The translations under genes were made by a program, and so were the position numbers. Below are positions 31,225-35,277 of a stretch of 35,277 bases of DNA, piece after piece. Source of the stretch: a virus; the IMG/VR virus record IMGVR_UViG_3300035698_000910, positions 1-35,277 of that record, one strand, 5' to 3'. The notes under the pieces are model-generated. The model was not told the DNA's origin and made no database searches. It saw only the letters and a list, made by a program, of their open reading frames with translations. Position 1 is the first letter of the stretch, and each line of letters opens with the position of its first letter.

Positions 31225-31713
31225 ATGGCACAAAGAAAATTTCCCTCTTGGGCAACCACCTATTCAGCAGATATAGGCAATGGTGATGAAAACATAACTG
31301 ATCCTGGTGCTGCTAAGCAAGCTACTGGGTGGCTAATAGAGAAACCTCTATTACAATCTTTTAACTGGCTGCTAAACCTTATAGGCCACTTCATAAAGTC
31401 TAATAACACTGTACAAGGGATTGCCACTGCTATCGAATTAGAAGCAGGGCAGAGAGTCAGAGTAGATAACACTATAGCTATTGCTACTGTATTACTACCT
31501 GCAGATCCTTTTGATGGTCAATGGGTTGAGATAGGTACTCAAGGTCCAGTATCTGTATTCGCTGTCACTGTAAGTGGTAACGGTAGAGATATAATGGTGC
31601 CCGCAGATCAATCGACAGTGATAGACATAAACAACATAGTGCTAAAGTTCCATTGGAATGAAGCAACTACTATGTGGTTGATAGACCAAACATCCACAGG
31701 AGGAGAGTTATGA
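31225..31713 (+). CDS. Fibre-attachment/tail fibre-associated protein (162 aa)
   Basis: The 162-residue protein starts RKFPSWATTYSADIGNG and has KQATGWLIEKPLLQSFNWLL, the P.W...GW....P...FNWLLN pattern seen at the N-termini of fibre and fibre-adaptor proteins, followed by a beta-rich body. AGGACA lies upstream of ATG. Its stop overlaps the next start (ATGA). It probably bridges baseplate and fibre; the exact role is unknown. Confidence 0.65.
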   Translation: MAQRKFPSWATTYSADIGNGDENITDPGAAKQATGWLIEKPLLQSFNWLLNLIGHFIKSNNTVQGIATAIELEAGQRVRVDNTIAIATVLLPADPFDGQWVEIGTQGPVSVFAVTVSGNGRDIMVPADQSTVIDINNIVLKFHWNEATTMWLIDQTSTGGEL

Positions 31714-32435
31714 GTAATATAAGCGACTTCTTCAGCGAGAGTGTTGGTGGCGGAAGCTTTACCAGTATAACTGGTGGCGGAGCAATAGAGAATGATTGGT
31801 ACTTCATAGAAGATAACCTGACATATACTCTACCGGCTGTAACAGCTGAAGCAGCAACCGTTGTAATTATGGGTGCTGTAGGTACATCACCTACACTGTT
31901 AACATTAGGATTGGACGTTATAAAGCTGGACGGTGTTACTCAAGATGATGAGGTGACCTTTACAGAACAAGCGTTGATTATTCTAGCGAGTAGTCAAGCA
32001 GGTGGTAATCACTGGGATATGGTCGAAGTAATGATCAATGCTAATGCTGCTACAATTGGGTTGGATCAAGTAGATAATACTACGGATTTAAACAAGCCTG
32101 TATCAACAGCAACTCTAGCGGCACTAAGTGCTCTTGGGGCTGAAGCAACAACAGTGATACCACAAACTGGTGGTGGCACTCTGACTACATTGCGAGTGAA
32201 TGAGCTGCAAGATGGTGGATCATATTTCTTACCAGATGCTAACACTGTGTTGGTCAATCAGATAATAGAAATAACCCTACCAGACGAATTCAAAGAATTT
32301 GAACCTGTGGTTACGATTTCTAGTAGCGATACCATAAGCTTTTCAGATGGTACAGATACAAGTATAACATTTGATGCTAAGCAAAGCACTTATATTTCGT
32401 TAACGTCAGACGGCGTATCGAATTGGAGATTGTAA
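31710..32435 (+). CDS. Tail fibre protein (241 aa)
   Basis: I use ATG 31710 because AGGAGGAG sits just upstream and the longer frame lies inside the previous gene. The 241-residue product has a Gly/Ser-rich beginning, a beta-rich first half, then GLDQVDNTTDLNKPVST, a repeat element widespread in tail fibres, and a C-terminal beta domain (FSDGTDTSITFDAKQSTYIS) that ends SNWRL. This is a short fibre or fibre segment that carries the receptor-binding protein. It is directly followed by the Asp-box gene. Confidence 0.78.
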   Translation: MSNISDFFSESVGGGSFTSITGGGAIENDWYFIEDNLTYTLPAVTAEAATVVIMGAVGTSPTLLTLGLDVIKLDGVTQDDEVTFTEQALIILASSQAGGNHWDMVEVMINANAATIGLDQVDNTTDLNKPVSTATLAALSALGAEATTVIPQTGGGTLTTLRVNELQDGGSYFLPDANTVLVNQIIEITLPDEFKEFEPVVTISSSDTISFSDGTDTSITFDAKQSTYISLTSDGVSNWRL

Positions 32436-33773
32436 ATGACAATTAAATTATCAGGATTAAGTGGCGGTGGTAGCGGCGAGATAGGTGATGTAATACTTAC
32501 CGAAAGGACATTGCAGGAGAACGGTAATAGATTATTACCTTTGGATGGCAGTAAGCTTGATGAGGGGACTTACCCCATACTGGCAGCCAACTTTGAGACC
32601 GCCAAGAGAGTAGACCCTGAGTTATCATTTGGATTTGATGGATATTCTAACCATAGAGGTATGGCTGTAAATGCTGCTGGTACTATCGGTTGGTCAATGG
32701 AAACAGGTAATGGGCCAAACGACGTATTTAAGATAACGTTTGCGGAACAGAGGAGGGAAGTTGTATATACAGCCACAGCAGGATCACAAGTAGCTGGACC
32801 TTCCATATGCTGCAGTGACGATGGTACTAAGATATATGGATTGGTAATTACCAGCAATGGTGGTGTATATGTAATAAGGTCTGTCAATAGTGGTGTGAGC
32901 TGGAATGAAGTATTTATACATAGCAATGGTGGCACTGTAACAACACAATCAATTTCAGCCAGCTCTCAATTCGCTAGAATAGAGTGTGATTCAATTGGGG
33001 ATAACGTAGTTGTGTATTCAGGTGCGGCAAATGATTACGATTTTACAGATGTTAGGAGGTCTGTTGATAGCGGTGCAAACTTTGCTCAAGCAGCCTCTAC
33101 TAAAGCATTAGCAAACCCAGAGCAAACAGGCCACACAGTTATAAGTAGAGATTTGAGTACTATTGTTACTTCTCTTAATAATGAGAGATTTTGGATATCA
33201 AGGGATGACCAAGTATTTCAAGATAGGGATAGTTCATATTTCGATCCAAATACAGGTCTGACGCCTGGGTCAACAGGTACCCAATCCTTTGCTATAAACA
33301 ATGACGGCTCTAGAATATTATCTTGGAACATGAGTGATACTGAAGGTACTACTAAAGTATTCTACTCTGATGACGATGGACTAAGCTGGACATTAGAATT
33401 AATCCAAATGGATAAACTCAATCTAAACTACAATGTCCCTACGATGCATATCGACCCTGACGACGTAAATATATGGTATCTGATAACCGCTGGCGTATTA
33501 CGGAAAGGTACTATAATACTTTGGAGGTACAACCTATTGACTGGGGTGTTAGAACAACTAGGTGTAACCTATAATGGTAATCAGAATGCTATTGGGACCC
33601 AAGCAACTAGGTATGGTTCGGTAATAAGAAAGACAGGAACCACTGTAGTAATAGCCCTAGCAGACCCAGTATCACTGGGGGGATTTGCGGTACTTGTAAC
33701 TGAAGATGGTAAATTCTTAACTGAATCAGATGATGATGGATTACCATACAAAATAATTGCAGACCCTGCTTAG
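32436..33773 (+). CDS. Receptor-binding tail protein with Asp-box beta-propeller (sialidase-like)
   Basis: The 445-residue protein begins with a Gly-rich hinge (MTIKLSGLSGGGSGEIGD), then NRLLPLDGSKLDEGTYPIL, similar to the tail collar pattern. Residues about 70-445 contain at least three Asp-box motifs S-x-(D/N)-x-G-x-x-(W/F): SVNSGVSW (149-156), SVDSGANF (209-216) and SDDDGLSW (311-318), along with repeated SDDGTKIYG- and NDGSRIL-type blade strands. Asp boxes mark beta-propeller blades in sialidases and many carbohydrate-binding propellers. I see no complete sialidase Arg triad, so binding is more likely than cleavage. A second, related gene lies downstream at 34248. Confidence 0.78.
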   Translation: MTIKLSGLSGGGSGEIGDVILTERTLQENGNRLLPLDGSKLDEGTYPILAANFETAKRVDPELSFGFDGYSNHRGMAVNAAGTIGWSMETGNGPNDVFKITFAEQRREVVYTATAGSQVAGPSICCSDDGTKIYGLVITSNGGVYVIRSVNSGVSWNEVFIHSNGGTVTTQSISASSQFARIECDSIGDNVVVYSGAANDYDFTDVRRSVDSGANFAQAASTKALANPEQTGHTVISRDLSTIVTSLNNERFWISRDDQVFQDRDSSYFDPNTGLTPGSTGTQSFAINNDGSRILSWNMSDTEGTTKVFYSDDDGLSWTLELIQMDKLNLNYNVPTMHIDPDDVNIWYLITAGVLRKGTIILWRYNLLTGVLEQLGVTYNGNQNAIGTQATRYGSVIRKTGTTVVIALADPVSLGGFAVLVTEDGKFLTESDDDGLPYKIIADPA

Positions 33774-33782
33774 GAGTAGATT

Positions 33783-34238
33783 ATGAAAAAATTAATATTA
33801 TTACCATACTTTGCTGTTGGTAGTGGGATACCTATACCTAAAGGTGTTATAAGTAGTTCAATGGAATTATTCCAAATTGAAGATACTAAATACTGGAAGT
33901 GTGTAGGACCCGAAGAACTGGAAACTGGATTACATAACTACTCAGATGATTACAAGATAATCACAGTTGAAAAGGTTGTGTATGAAACATTGAAATGGCT
34001 TCGCGAAGAATTAGGTGAAGATAACGAGAGTGCGTGTAGACTATACGCCCTTGACTCTTCAAACACTGGTTACAGAGAAGTTCAAGTATTCATGGATATG
34101 GTGCGAGATAGAATAGGTGACAATATTATTGTTACAGATTTATCGTACAAGTTTGGTATATTGCTTATTGAATCCGTAGGTATAATTGATGCTGTTAAAG
34201 CTGATGCTATGATGGCTCTTGGCAATCACAAAAGATAG
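33783..34238 (+). CDS. Hypothetical protein between two Asp-box genes (151 aa)
   Basis: The 151-residue protein starts MKKLILLPYFAVGSGIPIPK but the hydrophobic stretch is short and interrupted by Pro, so a signal peptide is doubtful. The remainder is mixed alpha/beta with WLREELGEDNESACRLYALD and VQVFMDMVRDRIGDNIIVTD. AGGAG lies seven bases before ATG. Position between two receptor-binding genes suggests a fibre assembly chaperone or fibre tip accessory. I do not recognise the family. Confidence 0.65.
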   Translation: MKKLILLPYFAVGSGIPIPKGVISSSMELFQIEDTKYWKCVGPEELETGLHNYSDDYKIITVEKVVYETLKWLREELGEDNESACRLYALDSSNTGYREVQVFMDMVRDRIGDNIIVTDLSYKFGILLIESVGIIDAVKADAMMALGNHKR

Positions 34239-34247
34239 GAGAGTCAA

Positions 34248-35277
34248 ATGGCTATAACAGTACCTAACATTAGGCTTACTTCAAATGCGGATATAAAAGC
34301 CGCCTATGAAGGTAACGCCAATACCAACGCATTTACTGATGCTGAGAAAAGCACAAATTGTAACTAACACTAACTCGGTTGGATCACTTCAAGAGATTGA
34401 TAGTGCTAAGGCCGATGGCTACACAGCCACAGCTTTCGAAAGAGTTGTTATGGACAATAGTGCAGCTACGGCAACATTAAACCTACCCGCTAGCCCTAGT
34501 ATATGTAGTAGTGACGATGGTACAAAGATATACGGAGTGACATGGAACTCAGCTGGGGGAAGTGTCAGTTACTAGATCTATAGATAGTGGGGACAATTGG
34601 GACGAGACTGCCATAAACAGCTACGGCTCTTCGACTGACCAACAAGAAGTAACAGATACGCAAACTTGGGGTAAGATTGCATGTGACCCGACAGGGTTAA
34701 TGTGGTAATGTATAACTGCCATAATGGGTATACTTTCACAGATGTGTGGAGGTCTAACGATAGTGGTGCTAATTGGAGTGAAGTATTAGCCTCTAGGTAT
34801 AATACTAGTGCTGCTGTATATAGCCAAGGATTTACTGCTATTAGTAGAGACCTAACTACCATAGTGTCTAATCATTATGGTGCAAATAGGTTCCTAGTAT
34901 CAGTTAATGATGGGGGTATTTATTAATAGAACAGCAACCTACTTCTCCTCAAATGGTGTGGAGGCTATGCCCACAGGTGCGAGCGTCAACATTATTATAA
35001 GTGATTCTGGTAGCAGGATTATGGTTTACCATACTACAAACAATAGATCTTTCGTACACTACACAGATGATCTGGGATTAACTTGGATAGAACATCAGAT
35101 AGTTGGTATATCCTTAACTACTGCAGGATTTATTGATCCCGATGACGATGATATATGGTACTTTATAAGAACTGTAGGGTATCTACGGTAGGTACGTATA
35201 GGTATAATCTCAGTACTGAGACGGTGACGTACTTTGGGGGCTGCAAGTGGTGGGCTTGGGAACAAGAAATTAGATAA
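34248..35277 (+). pseudogene. Second Asp-box tail protein, broken by frameshifts and running off the window
   Basis: AGGAG precedes ATG 34248. The N-terminus reads ITVPNIRLTSNADIKAAYEG and TNAFTDAEK, typical of tail fibres. The frame then changes near 34347-34350 (A4), 34555-34559 (G5), 34697-34700, 34912-34916 (G5) and 35187-35188. Followed across frames, the translation aligns without gaps to the 32436-33773 protein: SSDDGTKIYG, SIDSGDNW, RSNDSGANW, SRDLTTIV, NIIISDSGSRIMVY, and IDPDDDDIWY against its IDPDDVNIWY. The Asp boxes are preserved. The TAA at 35275 is probably not the true end, since dropping a G from 35236-35240 gives YFGAASGGLGNKKL and an open frame. It is either a decayed copy or an intact gene with homopolymer errors. 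Confidence 0.75.

Overview
This window reads as about 35 kb of the genome of a tailed bacteriophage with a contractile tail (myovirus morphotype). Every gene I can support is on the + strand, genes are tightly packed (many ATGA or 1-30 base overlaps), and most starts follow an AGGAG/GGAGA ribosome-binding site. The sequence is moderately AT-rich. There is no integrase, repressor, CRISPR array or insertion sequence. The host cannot be read from the sequence.

Layout. (1) 1-1448: the 3' end of an unrecognised gene, a terminator, about 440 bases of non-coding sequence with a tRNA-Asp-like gene and an extended -10 promoter, then four small genes, including a lipoprotein and a frameshifted HExxH metallopeptidase. 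(2) 1445-11788: replication and nucleotide metabolism: family A DNA polymerase, probable ssDNA-binding protein, a Pol-beta-type nucleotidyltransferase head domain, FEN-type 5'-3' exonuclease, HNH nuclease, HD nucleotidase-like protein, ATP-dependent DNA ligase, dNMP-kinase-like P-loop protein, and class Ia ribonucleotide reductase nrdA and nrdB with a split endonuclease VII-like gene between them. (3) 11790-19780: large terminase, DUF1073 portal, DUF2213 protease-scaffold, decoration protein, DUF2184 major capsid protein followed by a strong terminator, and head-tail connector genes. (4) 19797-31209: sheath (DUF3383), tube (DUF3277), tail chaperones joined by a -1 frameshift on T TTT TTC, tape measure protein, and baseplate hub, spike, gp25-like wedge, gpJ-like and DUF2612 proteins. 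(5) 31225-35277: tail fibre and receptor-binding genes, including two related Asp-box (sialidase-like propeller) proteins. The second copy is broken by several frameshifts and appears to run off the window.

The most unusual feature is inside the tape measure gene (22309-26103). Residues about 655-815 contain a full PD-(D/E)XK nuclease signature of the YqaJ/lambda-exonuclease type (E722, D756, E767-x-K769, and a downstream YNMQMQHQM segment). It lies between a long charged N-terminal region and a Gly-rich linker leading to a tape-measure-like C-terminus. A nuclease carried in the tail tube could enter the host with the DNA. That role is inference; the motif is seen directly.

Caution on reading frames. 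Three of the apparent +1 frameshifts (metallopeptidase, and two in the last gene) fall on runs of five G and are healed by removing one G. A fourth G5 run near the window end probably behaves the same way. Others sit on short A runs. They could be homopolymer errors in the assembly or true gene decay; raw reads would decide.
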